A stretch of 64,000 bases of DNA. Origin: Methylobacterium tarhaniae. GTDB lineage: Bacteria > Pseudomonadota > Alphaproteobacteria > Rhizobiales > Beijerinckiaceae. The translations under genes were made by a program, and so were the position numbers. How positions within the stretch are numbered: position 1 is the first letter of the stretch; each line of letters starts with the position of its first letter. The notes under the pieces were generated by a model. The model was given only the letters and a program-made list of their open reading frames with translations. It had not been told where the DNA came from and ran no database searches. Below, one piece after another: positions 27,976-39,473 of the stretch. The DNA is taken from assembly GCF_001043955.1 (NCBI RefSeq), contig NZ_LABZ01000054.1, positions 1 through 64,000 of the forward strand. Reading direction: 5' to 3'.

Positions 27976-28650
27976 CTACAACGCCAGATATTTAGCCGCA
28001 GGATGTCTATATTTTTCACTCTGGACGCAACCCTCGATTGCATTCTGAAATATGTCGATTAGATCTCTAATTTCACTCTCGATTGCCATATAATCATCTT
28101 GCTTTATTGAAATGCGCTCCCCATGTGCGATTCGATTTCGCTTGCCCAATAAACTCTCATCGATAAGTTTTTCTTTTGTTTCGAATAAAGAATAATCTAT
28201 GTCTATCATAATCGATAGTTTTTTTAAGACTTTCGAATTTAGATTTGCTTCTGTATCGATCCACTCCAGAGGCAAAGTTTCTTTATCTGTTCTGCTTTCA
28301 AAATATGACTTGGTCGCTTCGATATATGGAGCGGGATTTTTCCAAAATGGATGCTCTCCAGACTTGCGAAACTCTTTCCACATGAGAATCATATGGAAAT
28401 GGTCAGACAGCACAACAGTTTGTCTCGATATACGCTCATTTATGTGGGTTATGTAAAGCTCACAGGCCCGCTTAACAAAGCCCTCCCAATGGGCATAGAT
28501 CATTACAACAGCAGAACGCAGTAGGACATCGTGCTCGGCAGGCGAGAGCCCGTCAATGAGGGTCCTTAGTGTAGAGATTTCCTTTTTTCGCCAAGCACTT
28601 TCGCCTTGAAGTGCAATTAAGCACTCCTCCGCAGTTCTTACTTTCGTCAT
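27976..28650 (-). CDS. HEPN-domain nuclease, MAE_28990/MAE_18760-like
   Basis: This 224-residue, mostly alpha-helical protein carries the HEPN catalytic signature R171-x4-H176 in KRNRIAHG near the C-terminus. It also has YAHWEGFVK (52-60), typical of the MAE_28990-type HEPN group. HEPN proteins of toxin and defence systems are metal-independent RNases. Its ATG overlaps the stop of the upstream DUF262 gene (ATGA), so the two are coupled. Base composition is far more AT-rich than the surroundings, a sign of horizontal transfer. Target RNA and trigger are unknown. Confidence 0.85.
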   Translation of the reverse strand: MTKVRTAEECLIALQGESAWRKKEISTLRTLIDGLSPAEHDVLLRSAVVMIYAHWEGFVKRACELYITHINERISRQTVVLSDHFHMILMWKEFRKSGEHPFWKNPAPYIEATKSYFESRTDKETLPLEWIDTEANLNSKVLKKLSIMIDIDYSLFETKEKLIDESLLGKRNRIAHGERISIKQDDYMAIESEIRDLIDIFQNAIEGCVQSEKYRHPAAKYLAL

Positions 28651-29762
28651 GCCGCGAATAGCTCAGCGCCAAGAGGAATCGTGTGGGGAATACGGCTTGA
28701 TCCCCGCACTCCAGATCCTTGATGGCTCGTAAACCGCACGTCGTGCCAGATAATTTTTGAAACTTCTTTTACTCGCTCCTGAGCCCGGACTTCGTCTGCC
28801 CAGGCATCTACATTCTGACCCAAACCAATTGCAATCATTTCAAACACGGAAACCAAGAAGCCACCTGAATATCTGCTTTTCTCAACAACATATTTTTTGA
28901 ATGCATTATCGGCTAAGGCGGAATTTATAATTCTGAAAGTCTTCTCGAATCTAGCGGTCTCAACTGCAAAATCGAAATCACCCGAAGCAAGATCAACAAG
29001 CTTCTCAGTAATAAACGTGTTTACATCATCACGGGCTGCAAGCGCGCCAATTTCAGAGTGACGAAGAACTATGAACCTCGTAATCAATTCCATATCGTAT
29101 CGCTCTTCCCGGGCCCTATCAGTAAGAGTGACCGACTCTTGGAAATCTGGATTATTGGCTAGGCTCTCAAAAGATTTATAAAATTCACGATTTGTCATAA
29201 TTAATAGACAGTTTCTCACTTCTTGTTCCGATAATGGCGTGCCGCCAGTATTAAGTCGCTCAAACATGTCGTATTTAGTATCTTTATTACTTTCTCTCTG
29301 TATAATGTTAACATCGATTTTCGAACGCCGAATGTCGATGCGCTGTTGCTGCGTTAAGCAATCATCGTCCTTGTCATCGCCTTTGCTTTCCCAAATCTTA
29401 TTCTCAAGAGATGGTAAATACTTTGCTTTAGAAAGCTTAAGCCGCTCGACCTTATTGCCATCATTATCCAAAAGTATCCCCGCAAATTGAAAAATGGTAG
29501 ACAATCTTTGCAGCCCATCAATAACGTCCCATACACCGTCCTGTCGCTGAGACACGAAGACCGGCGGCAAAGGAATCCCCAACATGATAGACTCGATAAG
29601 TTTTGTTTTTTGAGGCAGGCTCCACCTAAAAAATCTTTGAAACTCAGGATGGAGATCAAGTTCATTATTTTGATAAATACTCATCAACTCGCCGATCGAC
29701 ATTGAGTAGCTGTCGGTCTTAATTAGACGCCTGCGGGCCTCTATTTCTTCTTGCAAGCTCAT
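28647..29762 (-). CDS. Stand-alone DUF262 (GmrS/ParB-like) protein
   Basis: This 371-residue protein has the DUF262 pattern: PEFQRFFRWSLPQKTKLIESI (39-59 region), LGIPLPPVFV and the DGxQR-type motif D82-GLQR-86. In GmrSD, SspE and related restriction factors this fold binds nucleotide and is joined to a DUF1524 HNH domain. No HNH motif or C-terminal DUF1524 domain is seen here. It probably acts as sensor or regulator for the coupled HEPN RNase; this is inference from position. The ATG at 29762 starts the family N-terminus. Codon use is AT-rich like its partner. Confidence 0.85.
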   Translation of the reverse strand: MSLQEEIEARRRLIKTDSYSMSIGELMSIYQNNELDLHPEFQRFFRWSLPQKTKLIESIMLGIPLPPVFVSQRQDGVWDVIDGLQRLSTIFQFAGILLDNDGNKVERLKLSKAKYLPSLENKIWESKGDDKDDDCLTQQQRIDIRRSKIDVNIIQRESNKDTKYDMFERLNTGGTPLSEQEVRNCLLIMTNREFYKSFESLANNPDFQESVTLTDRAREERYDMELITRFIVLRHSEIGALAARDDVNTFITEKLVDLASGDFDFAVETARFEKTFRIINSALADNAFKKYVVEKSRYSGGFLVSVFEMIAIGLGQNVDAWADEVRAQERVKEVSKIIWHDVRFTSHQGSGVRGSSRIPHTIPLGAELFAA

Positions 29763-30033
29763 TTTGATGCAATCCGTCCCAAAGGAACCTGTTTGAACGA
29801 ACAATCTTCTATATCAGTTTCGCTGCTTCGGCTAGCTCGCCGTGAGCGCCAGTACGCCGTTTTACAGGATAGCAATCCGACCCATGAGGATAACATAGGC
29901 AGGGCGTGGGCAGTGGCCGAAATAGTGCATTTTTCAAATGGCGATTTGCGTCTTTTTCCAGCAATAAAAAAGACCGGCCACAAACCATCGTTCATGACCG
30001 GCCGCAAATCCTAGGCAGAGCAATCGCCAGTAA
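29763..30033. other. Right edge of the AT-rich island
   Basis: No gene is supported here; the short frames on both strands lack ribosome binding sites and family features. The promoter of the DUF262-HEPN pair must lie here; TATAGA on the minus strand near 29810 is a possible -10. Direct copies of GACCGGCC occur at about 29972-29979 and 29996-30003, near where GC content rises again. Confidence 0.4.
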
Positions 30034-30939
30034 TCAGCTCTTGACCGCCCCAGCCGTCAACCCACCCACCATATACCGCTTGAACACATAATAGATCGCC
30101 GCCGGCGGCAAGGCGTAGATCAACCCGGTGGTCATCAGCAGCTCCCACGGCGAGTCATCCGCCGCCAGGAAGCTCCCTAACGCCACCGGCAGGGTCACGT
30201 CGGTGTCGCGGGACAGGAGCAGGAAGGCGAACAGGTACTCGTTCCAGGCGAGCAGCAGCGCGTAGACGCCGATCGCGACCAGCGACGGGACCATCAGCGG
30301 CAGGTAGACGAAGCGGAAGAGCTGGGGCGGCGAGGCGCCGTCCATGATCGCGGCTTCGTCCAGTTCCACCGGCAGCTTGTCGGAGGCCTGCTTCAGCACC
30401 CAGATCGCGTAGGGGCTGGCGATTGTCACCATCGCGAGGATCAGCGCCCACTTGCTGTTCAGCAGCCCGTACGCTCCCATCGTCTTGTACATCGGCACGG
30501 CCAGGAACGCGGCCGGGATGAAGTAGGTGAACAGGGCCATGTTCATCACGGTCCGGCCGCCCTTCACCTTCAGGCGGCTGATCGCGAAGGCCGCCGCGGT
30601 GGCGACGAACAGCGTCAGCACGCCGGTCGCGAAGGCGATGACCGCCGAGTTCCAGAATTGCTGCCAGAAGTTCGACAGGAAGTAGTGCTGCTGCCCGAAC
30701 ACGATCTTGAAGTTCTGCAGCGTCGGGTGGGCCGGGAACAAAGCCCCCGACATCGCGTCCTGCTTCGGCGAGATCGCGAACAGGACGAGGTGGTAGATCG
30801 GGATCACGGTCCAGAGCAGGACCGGGATGCCGATGAGGAGGAGTTTGGCCTCCGTGCCGGCCGCGCGCAGCCAGTTGGTGCGGGCGGCGGAGCGCTCCTC
30901 GGCGGACGGAGCGGCGCGGGCTGTCAGGGTCGTGCTCAT
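30034..30939 (-). CDS. Sugar-type ABC transporter permease (MalG family)
   Basis: This 301-residue inner-membrane permease has six predicted helices. The EAA loop DEAAIMDGASPPQLFRFVYLP identifies a carbohydrate-type (CUT1) MalG-like subunit. Its ATG at 30939 overlaps the stop of the upstream permease gene by four bases. It is the last recognisable gene of the transporter operon; no ATPase gene follows. Confidence 0.92.
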   Translation of the reverse strand: MSTTLTARAAPSAEERSAARTNWLRAAGTEAKLLLIGIPVLLWTVIPIYHLVLFAISPKQDAMSGALFPAHPTLQNFKIVFGQQHYFLSNFWQQFWNSAVIAFATGVLTLFVATAAAFAISRLKVKGGRTVMNMALFTYFIPAAFLAVPMYKTMGAYGLLNSKWALILAMVTIASPYAIWVLKQASDKLPVELDEAAIMDGASPPQLFRFVYLPLMVPSLVAIGVYALLLAWNEYLFAFLLLSRDTDVTLPVALGSFLAADDSPWELLMTTGLIYALPPAAIYYVFKRYMVGGLTAGAVKS

Positions 30940-31805
30940 TTCGAGAGCCTCTTCATCAGCACGTAGACCAGCGGCAGCACGAAGGGCATCGCGCAGACCA
31001 CCGCCGCCATCGAGGCGTCGACCTGATCGAGGCGGAGATACCGGATGCCGAGGGTCGCGAGCACGTGGGTGAGGTCGGCGGGACCGCCGCCGGTGAGCAG
31101 GTAGACCGAGTTGAAGTCGCCCAGCGTCCAGATCATCGACAGGATGGTGCAGGTCACGTAGAGCGTCCGCATCGACGGCCAGGTGACGTGCAGGAACTTC
31201 TGCCACTTGGTGGCGCCGTCGACCGAGGCCGCCTCGTAGAGGTCGGCCGAGATGGCGAGCCGCCCGGCGAGCAGGATCAGCGTCCAGAACGGCAGCGACT
31301 TCCAGATATGGACGCCGATGGCCAGCGTCAGCGCCAGCGACGGGTCGTTGAGCCAGTTCGGGCCGTCATCGCCGGTGAAGCGGAAGATCAGCGAGTTCAC
31401 CACGCCCCATTCCGGGTTCAGCATGAACCGCACCGACAGGATGGTCGGGATCGACGGCACCGCCCAGGGCAGGATGAACAGCACCGACAGCCAGCGGATC
31501 CACTTCCGCTCGTTGGTGAAGAAGCCCGACAAGAGCAGCGCGATCGCCATCTTCACGTTGATGCCGACGATCAGGAACACCAGCGTGTTGACGACGGCGC
31601 GGGCGAAGATCGGGTCGGCGGCGAGATGCGCGTAGCTCTCGGGGCTGCGCGCCAGCCACAACCCGTAGCCAATCGGGTAGATGACGAAGAACAGGAAGAC
31701 GAGCAGGTAGGGCGCGATCAGGATCAGCCCCCAGGCCTGCCACGAGGTCAGGCGGAAGGGCTGGGCCGCGGCGACCGGCGCTGCCTCAGCGACCGTTGCG
31801 GACAT
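30936..31805 (-). CDS. Sugar-type ABC transporter permease (MalF family)
   Basis: This 289-residue permease has an EAA loop, YEAASVDGATKWQKFLHVTWPS, of the CUT1 type. The ATG at 31805 is chosen because the membrane domain begins soon after; the longer in-frame extension runs through a palindromic repeat and is rejected. Confidence 0.92.
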   Translation of the reverse strand: MSATVAEAAPVAAAQPFRLTSWQAWGLILIAPYLLVFLFFVIYPIGYGLWLARSPESYAHLAADPIFARAVVNTLVFLIVGINVKMAIALLLSGFFTNERKWIRWLSVLFILPWAVPSIPTILSVRFMLNPEWGVVNSLIFRFTGDDGPNWLNDPSLALTLAIGVHIWKSLPFWTLILLAGRLAISADLYEAASVDGATKWQKFLHVTWPSMRTLYVTCTILSMIWTLGDFNSVYLLTGGGPADLTHVLATLGIRYLRLDQVDASMAAVVCAMPFVLPLVYVLMKRLSK

Positions 31806-31965
31806 GGTCTGGCTCCCTGACGAGGCCTGGATGGGGGATCGTTGAAAACCGAGAGCGGGCTCCGACCCTGATGCGATCGGACCCCGCTCGGGATGATGTG
31901 GTTCGAGGCAAGTCCGCCTCCCCTCTTGGTCCGCAGGGCTGTCGTTCAACGATGAAACGCGGGAT

Positions 31966-31989
31966 CCCCTCTCCCACACGGGAGAGGGG
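31966..31989. repeat. REP-like palindrome CCCCTCTCCC-ACAC-GGGAGAGGGG
   Basis: A perfect 10-bp stem (31966-31975 with 31980-31989) has an ACAC loop. It lies between the binding-protein gene and the MalF-type gene, where it can attenuate read-through, as in the peptide operon at 23737. It is one of four related elements in this window. Confidence 0.8.
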
Positions 31990-32028
31990 GGACCTGCGCC
32001 TCTTCCTTTCGCGAACAGCCCTTGCTTC

Positions 32029-33408
32029 TTACTGCCCGGCGATCTGCTTGACGCGGGCCAGCATCTCGTCGGCGGCCTTCTCGACCGGGACCTTCTCGCT
32101 CACCACCCGGTTCATCGCCTTGGCGAACACGTTCTCATTGTTGACCAGCGTGAACTTGTAGTTCTTCACGTAGTCGAACGGCTCGGTGCCCGAGGTGAAC
32201 TGGTTGTAGACCGCCTTGCGGTGCTTGTCGGCCTGCCAGAACGGGCTCTCGATCGAGGCCTTGGTGACCGGGAACCAGCGGCCGATCGCGCCCTCGACGT
32301 AGGGACGGAGGTTGTCCTCCTCCATGATGAACTTCACGAACTCCTTGGCCGCCGCCTTGTTCTTGGCGCCCGAGAAGACCACGCCCTGCTTGACGTCGGC
32401 GCGGTAGGTCATCGGCTTGCCGTCCGGCCGGGCCGGGAACGGCGCGGTGATGATCGTCTCCTCGTAGGCCTTCTTCGAGGCCTCGCGCTGCTCGGGCGTG
32501 TTGTTCGGGTTGACGCTGTCCTCGTACCATTTCGCGGCGATCGAGATGGTGAAGTTGTGCGTCATCACCGTGGTGCGGTTGTGGAAGGCGACGTTGTTGT
32601 CGGGGTCCTTCCAGGTCGTCGCCGACGGGGGCACGCAGCCCTTGACGTAGGGGTCGGTGTAGTCCTTGAGGGCCTTGATCACGCCCTCGCGGGTCTTCGG
32701 ATCGTCGACGGTCAGCTTGCCGTCGTTGTCGACGAGCTTGGCGTCGTAGGCGTCCATGAAGGCGTAGAACGACTGGAAGCTGTCGGTCGATTCCACGCCC
32801 ATCGGCGCGCCGATGCCGTAGACGCGGGAGCCGGACGCCTTGCGGTAGGCCGGCTGCACCTTGTCACACCAGAACGACCAGTAATCGGCCCACTTGGTCG
32901 GGATGTCGGCCTGCTTGAAGCCGGCCTTCTCCAGCATGTCGCCCCAGATCTCGGTGTGGAGCGTCTGGCGCTTGAGCGGGAATCCGTAATAGGCCTTCTT
33001 GCCGGTCTGGCCGTTCATGAGCAGCACGTGCTCGACGGTCTGGGGCGCGAAGCGCGGCATCATCGGCTGGAGGATGTCGGTGAGGTCCTCGAGCTTGCCC
33101 TCGTAGGCCCACTTGCCCGCCGCCTGGTTGTTGTAGGTGTCGGAATACCCGACATCCGGCGGCGAGCCGGAATCGAGCGCCGCGACCGTCTTGGGGATCA
33201 TGTCCTGGATCGCGTATTGCGACAGCTCGACCTTGATCCCGGTCTTCTGCTCGAACTTCTTGATGGTCGCCCAGAGCGACTCGTCCTCGGAGCGGTAGAA
33301 GCCCTTGCTGAACCAGACGGTGAGCGTCTTGTTGTCCTGCGCGACGGCCGGCAGCGCTGCCAGCATCAGCGCGCCCAGCGACAGCGCTCCCGCGATCACT
33401 CGCTTCAT
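32029..33408 (-). CDS. ABC transporter substrate-binding protein, family 1 (sugar type)
   Basis: This 459-residue periplasmic protein has a signal peptide (residues 1-23, AVA-Q). SBP_bac_1 features are TLTVWFSKGF at the mature start, KKFEQKTGIKVE, SGSPPDVGYSDT and KEFVKFIMEEDN. It is first in the operon with the two permeases. The ligand is not identifiable; the divergent sugar-acid-dehydratase-like enzyme hints at an aldonate or uronate. The ATG at 33408 follows GGGAGGAAC. Confidence 0.9.
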   Translation of the reverse strand: MKRVIAGALSLGALMLAALPAVAQDNKTLTVWFSKGFYRSEDESLWATIKKFEQKTGIKVELSQYAIQDMIPKTVAALDSGSPPDVGYSDTYNNQAAGKWAYEGKLEDLTDILQPMMPRFAPQTVEHVLLMNGQTGKKAYYGFPLKRQTLHTEIWGDMLEKAGFKQADIPTKWADYWSFWCDKVQPAYRKASGSRVYGIGAPMGVESTDSFQSFYAFMDAYDAKLVDNDGKLTVDDPKTREGVIKALKDYTDPYVKGCVPPSATTWKDPDNNVAFHNRTTVMTHNFTISIAAKWYEDSVNPNNTPEQREASKKAYEETIITAPFPARPDGKPMTYRADVKQGVVFSGAKNKAAAKEFVKFIMEEDNLRPYVEGAIGRWFPVTKASIESPFWQADKHRKAVYNQFTSGTEPFDYVKNYKFTLVNNENVFAKAMNRVVSEKVPVEKAADEMLARVKQIAGQ

Positions 33409-33455
33409 CGGTCCGTTCCTCCCATTCGCCTCGTTGGTCGGGCGTCTGTCCCGAT

Positions 33456-33484
33456 ATATCAGCACGGGACGGAGCCCGAGGCAA
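33456..33484 (-). promoter_or_regulatory. Sigma70-like promoter of the sugar ABC operon
   Basis: On the minus strand, TTGCCT (33479-33484) and TGATAT (33456-33461) are separated by 17 bases. The -10 box lies 47 bases upstream of the binding-protein start. Confidence 0.5.
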
Positions 33485-33627
33485 TTCGGCGAAAGTCAAG
33501 GACGGGCGAGATTCGGCGAGATTCAATTGCGCGCGACAGGGTTAGCCGCGCATGAATATCACGCGACGGACGGGACGGACCCGATAATAACGGTCCGCCA
33601 CCCCCGACAATACATCATGATCACGTC

Positions 33628-33656
33628 TTGACGACGAGGCCTAACAACCATATAAG
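33628..33656 (+). promoter_or_regulatory. Sigma70-like promoter of the enolase-superfamily gene
   Basis: TTGACG (33628-33633) and TATAAG (33651-33656) are separated by exactly 17 bases, about 66 bases before the ATG at 33723. A second -10-like TATAAT lies at 33670-33675. Confidence 0.6.
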
Positions 33657-33722
33657 GCGCCCAAAATAATATAATCAAATATTCATAAGCAGTCGATGAG
33701 CTGCATACAAGGGAGGAGCGCC

Positions 33723-34811
33723 ATGCCCCGCATCGTTTCGCTGGAGGCCGGCTATTATCGCGTGCCGCTGGCCGTGACGCTCAGCGACAGCATGCACGGC
33801 GACATGCCGGCCTTCGAGCTGAACACCGTCACCCTGCGCGACGCGGACGGCGCCGAGGGCGTCGGCTACACCTATACCTGCGGCCGCAACGGCGCGGCGA
33901 TCGACGCGATCCTGCGGCGCGACATCCCCGAGCAGATCATCGGCCAGGAGGCCGACCGGATCGAGCATCTCTGGCACAGGCTCTGGTGGGGACAGCATTA
34001 CGGCGGCCGCGGCGGCCCCACGGTCCTCGCCCAGTCGGCCGTGGACATGGCCCTGTGGGACCTGAAGGCGAAGCGCCTGGGCCAGCCGCTCTGGACGCTG
34101 CTCGGCGGCCACGACCCGCGCGTCCCGTGCTACGCCGGCGGCATCGACCTCCACCTGCCCATCGACAAGCTGCTCCGGCAGACCGACGACAACCTGAAGA
34201 AGGGTTTCCGCGCCATCAAGATGAAGGTGGGGCGGCCGAAGCTCTCCGAGGATGTCGAGCGGGTGCGGGCGATGCGGGAGCATCTCGGCGACGGCTTTCC
34301 GCTGATGGTGGACGCCAACATGCGCTGGAGCGCCGACGAGGCGATCCGCGCCGCGCGGGCCCTGCTGCCCTTCGAGCCGTTCTGGCTGGAGGAGCCGGTC
34401 ATCCCCGACGACGTCGCCGGCCAGGCCCGCGTCGTGCGCGAGGGCGGGCTGCCGATCGCCGCGGGCGAGAACCTGCGCACCTTGTGGGACTTCAAGCAGC
34501 TGATCGCGGCGGGCGGCGTCACCTTCCCGGAGCCCGACGTCACGAATTGCGGCGGCGTCACGCCGTTCATGAAGATCGCCCACCTCGCCGAGGCCTTCAA
34601 CCTGCCGGTCACGTCCCACGGCGCGCACGACGTGACGGTGCACCTGCTCGCGGCGGCGCCCAACCGCTCCTACCTGGAGGCGCACGGTTTCGGCCTCGAC
34701 GCCTACATCGCCGAGCCGCTGGCGATCGAGGACGGCGTCGCGGTGGCGCCGGACCGGCCGGGCCACGGCATCGCCTTCGACTGGAAGGGGCTCGACGCCA
34801 TCCGCGCCTGA
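33723..34811 (+). CDS. Enolase-superfamily dehydratase (mandelate racemase/muconate lactonizing family)
   Basis: This 362-residue enzyme has the catalytic K166-x-K168 in IKMKVG and metal ligands at D198, E224 or E223, and E249. H299 in TSHGAHD pairs with the Asp of PDVTNCGG (D272). This KxK plus His-Asp arrangement is that of the mandelate racemase subgroup, which includes sugar-acid dehydratases. GGGAGGAG precedes the ATG. Being divergent from a sugar ABC operon, it most likely dehydrates the imported acid sugar; the substrate is unknown. Confidence 0.85.
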   Translation: MPRIVSLEAGYYRVPLAVTLSDSMHGDMPAFELNTVTLRDADGAEGVGYTYTCGRNGAAIDAILRRDIPEQIIGQEADRIEHLWHRLWWGQHYGGRGGPTVLAQSAVDMALWDLKAKRLGQPLWTLLGGHDPRVPCYAGGIDLHLPIDKLLRQTDDNLKKGFRAIKMKVGRPKLSEDVERVRAMREHLGDGFPLMVDANMRWSADEAIRAARALLPFEPFWLEEPVIPDDVAGQARVVREGGLPIAAGENLRTLWDFKQLIAAGGVTFPEPDVTNCGGVTPFMKIAHLAEAFNLPVTSHGAHDVTVHLLAAAPNRSYLEAHGFGLDAYIAEPLAIEDGVAVAPDRPGHGIAFDWKGLDAIRA

Positions 34812-34830
34812 GCCGGCGGAGGGCCGGCTC
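34810..34830 (+). terminator. Terminator overlapping the stop of the enolase-superfamily gene
   Basis: GAGCCGGC (34810-34817) pairs with GCCGGCTC (34823-34830). The stem begins inside the TGA stop codon. Confidence 0.55.
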
Positions 34831-34899
34831 CAGGTCTTACGGCGCCGGCTTCCCGGTGGCCGCGTCGCGGTGCGGCGCAAGGGTGCGGAGCGCTGACGG

Positions 34900-37311
<2,412 letters not shown>

Positions 37312-37446
37312 GGTGCGGTCTCCCGGACCCGATGTGGGGCGCCGGGCGGCCTTCCGGTACGGCTGAGATCGCGATCGGCCGTTGCGTCGCGAACATGGTT
37401 TCGCCGCGCTCCGGCGCCAGAGCGCGGAGCGAAGCGGGAGCGGGCG

Positions 37447-38082
37447 ATGATCGGGCGGGTTCTGGCGGCTTTGGCGATGGTGTGCGGCGGGGCGGGCGCG
37501 GCGCTGGCGCATCCCCATGTCTGGGTGCAGGCCCGGGCCGAGCTGGTGCTCGACCAGAAGCGCAACCTGGTGGCGATCCGCGAATCCTGGACCTTCGACC
37601 CGGAATACTCCGCCTTCGCGGTGCTGAACCTCGATTCGAAGCGCGACGGGGTGCCAGACCAGGGAAAGCTCGACGCGATGGCCGTCGAGCGCCTGGAAGC
37701 GATGGCGGAGACCGCCTTCTTCACGCGAGGGAAGATCAACGGCCGCCCGCTCGCCCTCAAGGCGGGGCCCTCCCCGACGGCGAGCTTTTCGCAAGGCCGC
37801 CTCACCCTCGATTTCACGCTGGTGCCGCAAGGACCCGCCGGCCCGGTGCGCAACCTGGTGGTGAGCTTCGACGATCCGGACTTCTACGTCGCCTTCGGGC
37901 TGCCGCCGGGGGACCCGGTCAAGCTGTCGGGCAGCCCGGATTGCGTGCTGAAGCTCAACCGCCCGGCCCGGCAGGCGCAGGAGGGCGAGCAGCTGATCCC
38001 CGACGACGTGGCCACCGGCACGCCGGGCGCGGCCGCCGCCGCGGCCGACTATACCGGGCGGCTGCTCGTCGCCTGCCCCTGA
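37447..38082 (+). CDS. DUF1007 family periplasmic protein
   Basis: This 211-residue protein has a signal peptide ending ALA-H. The mature N-terminus [12 protein letters not shown] is the DUF1007 signature and a plausible metal-binding site. DUF1007 proteins usually sit next to NicO/RcnA-type nickel/cobalt exporters; here the neighbour is copA instead, so a role in metal handling is suggested but not shown. The last 34 bases overlap the 3' end of the convergent histidine kinase gene. Confidence 0.82.
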   Translation: MIGRVLAALAMVCGGAGAALAHPHVWVQARAELVLDQKRNLVAIRESWTFDPEYSAFAVLNLDSKRDGVPDQGKLDAMAVERLEAMAETAFFTRGKINGRPLALKAGPSPTASFSQGRLTLDFTLVPQGPAGPVRNLVVSFDDPDFYVAFGLPPGDPVKLSGSPDCVLKLNRPARQAQEGEQLIPDDVATGTPGAAAAAADYTGRLLVACP

Positions 38083-39473
38083 GCCGCGGCCTGCTTCGCA
38101 TCGCCGTGAGCCGGGACCAGGGCCGGGATCAGGGCCCGGAAGGTCGCCCCCTCCCCCGGGGTGCTCTCGATCACCAGCCGGCCGCGATGGCGGTTGAGGA
38201 TGTGTTTGACGATGGCGAGGCCGAGGCCCGTGCCGCCCTGCTGGCGGCTCGAGGCGGCATCGACCCGGTAGAACCGCTCGGTCAGGCGCGGCAGGTGCTC
38301 GGGGGCGATGCCCGGGCCCTCGTCGCGCACCGCGATCTCGACCTGCGGCGGCCGTCCCTCCTCCGCCGGCAGGGTCTCCAGCCGCACCTCGACCCGGCCG
38401 CCGTCGCCGCCATACTTCACGGCGTTCTCGACCAGGTTCTCGATCACCCGCAGGATCTCGTCCCGGTCGCCGAGGACGCGGTGCGGGCCGGGCTCGGCGG
38501 CGAGCGTGATGGCGACGCCGCGCTCGCGGGCGATCACCCCCAGCGCATCGGCGATCTGGCGGGCGAGCGGCACGATGTCGACCACCTGGGTCGGCGGCAC
38601 GTGGGCCCGCAGCTCGATGCGGGAGAGCGACAGGAGGTCGTCGATCAGCCGCGTCATGCGCAGGGCCTGCATCCGCATGATGCCGAGGAAGCGCTCGCGG
38701 GCCTTGGCATCGTCCCGGGCCGGCCCCTGAAGGGTCTCGATGAAGCCCAGCAGCGAGGCCAGCGGGGTGCGCAGCTCGTGGCTGGCATTGGCGACGAAAT
38801 CGACCCGCATCGTCTCCAGGCGCTGGGCCGAGGTGAGGTCGCGCAGGAACAGCACCACGTTCGGTCCCGCGCGCCCGGCCTCGCCGCCCTGCATGGCGCC
38901 GATCTGCACCTCGAAGGTGCGCTCGGTGGGAACCCGGGGGGAATAGAGCGTCTTCAGCGGCTCGCCGGTGCGCAGCACCGTCTCGATGCCGTCGAGCACG
39001 TCGGGGTCGCGCAGCGCGAAGGAGAGCGGGTGGCGGGGCCGCAGGGAGGGCAGGAGCGCGCGGGCGGCGGCGTTCGACTCGATCACCAGGGCGCGGCGGT
39101 CGATCAGGATGACCGGGTCCGGGATGTTGGCGAGCAGGGCCTCGGCGAGGCCGTGGCGGCCCCGGCCCGGCCCGGCCTCGGAGCGCAGCACCGGCTCGCC
39201 CCGGCGCGGCGCGGCCAGGAGGCCGCCGATCAGGAGGGCGGCGAGCGCCATCAGCCAGGCGCCGAGGTCGAGACCCCGCAGCCAGGTGAGGCCGACCATG
39301 AGGACCATGACGGCACAGAACGCGCCCCGCCAGGCCGCCCGCCGGGCGGAGGACAGCGTGCCGGCGGCACCGGGCAGGAAAGGCGGCAGCGCGGTCTCGG
39401 GGTCGGCACGGTCGCGGTCGTCCGGCGGCGGATCCACGGCGTCAGGGCGTCGGGTCGCTCTCGGCGGCATCAT
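38049..39473 (-). CDS. PhoR-like sensor histidine kinase
   Basis: This 474-residue kinase has two N-terminal membrane helices (about residues 48-66 and 70-88). A PAS domain (about 105-215), the H-box [13 protein letters not shown] with phospho-acceptor H232, and an ATPase domain with ENAVKYG, DEGPGI and [11 protein letters not shown] follow. The layout is that of PhoR. No response regulator or pst genes are adjacent, so the phosphate link is by similarity only. The ATG at 39473 (or the adjacent 39470) overlaps the upstream gene by about 30 bases. Confidence 0.85.
   Translation of the reverse strand: MMPPRATRRPDAVDPPPDDRDRADPETALPPFLPGAAGTLSSARRAAWRGAFCAVMVLMVGLTWLRGLDLGAWLMALAALLIGGLLAAPRRGEPVLRSEAGPGRGRHGLAEALLANIPDPVILIDRRALVIESNAAARALLPSLRPRHPLSFALRDPDVLDGIETVLRTGEPLKTLYSPRVPTERTFEVQIGAMQGGEAGRAGPNVVLFLRDLTSAQRLETMRVDFVANASHELRTPLASLLGFIETLQGPARDDAKARERFLGIMRMQALRMTRLIDDLLSLSRIELRAHVPPTQVVDIVPLARQIADALGVIARERGVAITLAAEPGPHRVLGDRDEILRVIENLVENAVKYGGDGGRVEVRLETLPAEEGRPPQVEIAVRDEGPGIAPEHLPRLTERFYRVDAASSRQQGGTGLGLAIVKHILNRHRGRLVIESTPGEGATFRALIPALVPAHGDAKQAAAQGQATSSRPV

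Larger units (their letters stand above)
33409..33722. promoter_or_regulatory. Divergent promoter region, sugar ABC operon / enolase-superfamily gene
   Basis: This 314-base region is less GC-rich than its flanks and contains the two promoter candidates listed separately. I see no clear operator palindrome, although the closeness of the two promoters suggests shared control. Confidence 0.55.

Noticed and set aside
28647..29762. Complete GmrSD type IV restriction system
   Set aside because: Only the DUF262 half is present. No DUF1524/HNH motif is found in the protein or its neighbour, and the partner is a HEPN protein.
29972..30003. GACCGGCC direct copies as attachment-site duplication
   Set aside because: Both copies lie near the same edge of the island, not at opposite ends, and CCGG-rich octamers are common in this genome.
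29751..30014. Short overlapping frames on both strands at the right edge of the AT-rich island
   Set aside because: They overlap the DUF262 start or its promoter area, have no ribosome binding site and no recognisable domain.
37447..38082. Nickel/cobalt exporter locus suggested by DUF1007
   Set aside because: No NicO/RcnA-type membrane protein is adjacent, so only a general metal link is kept.
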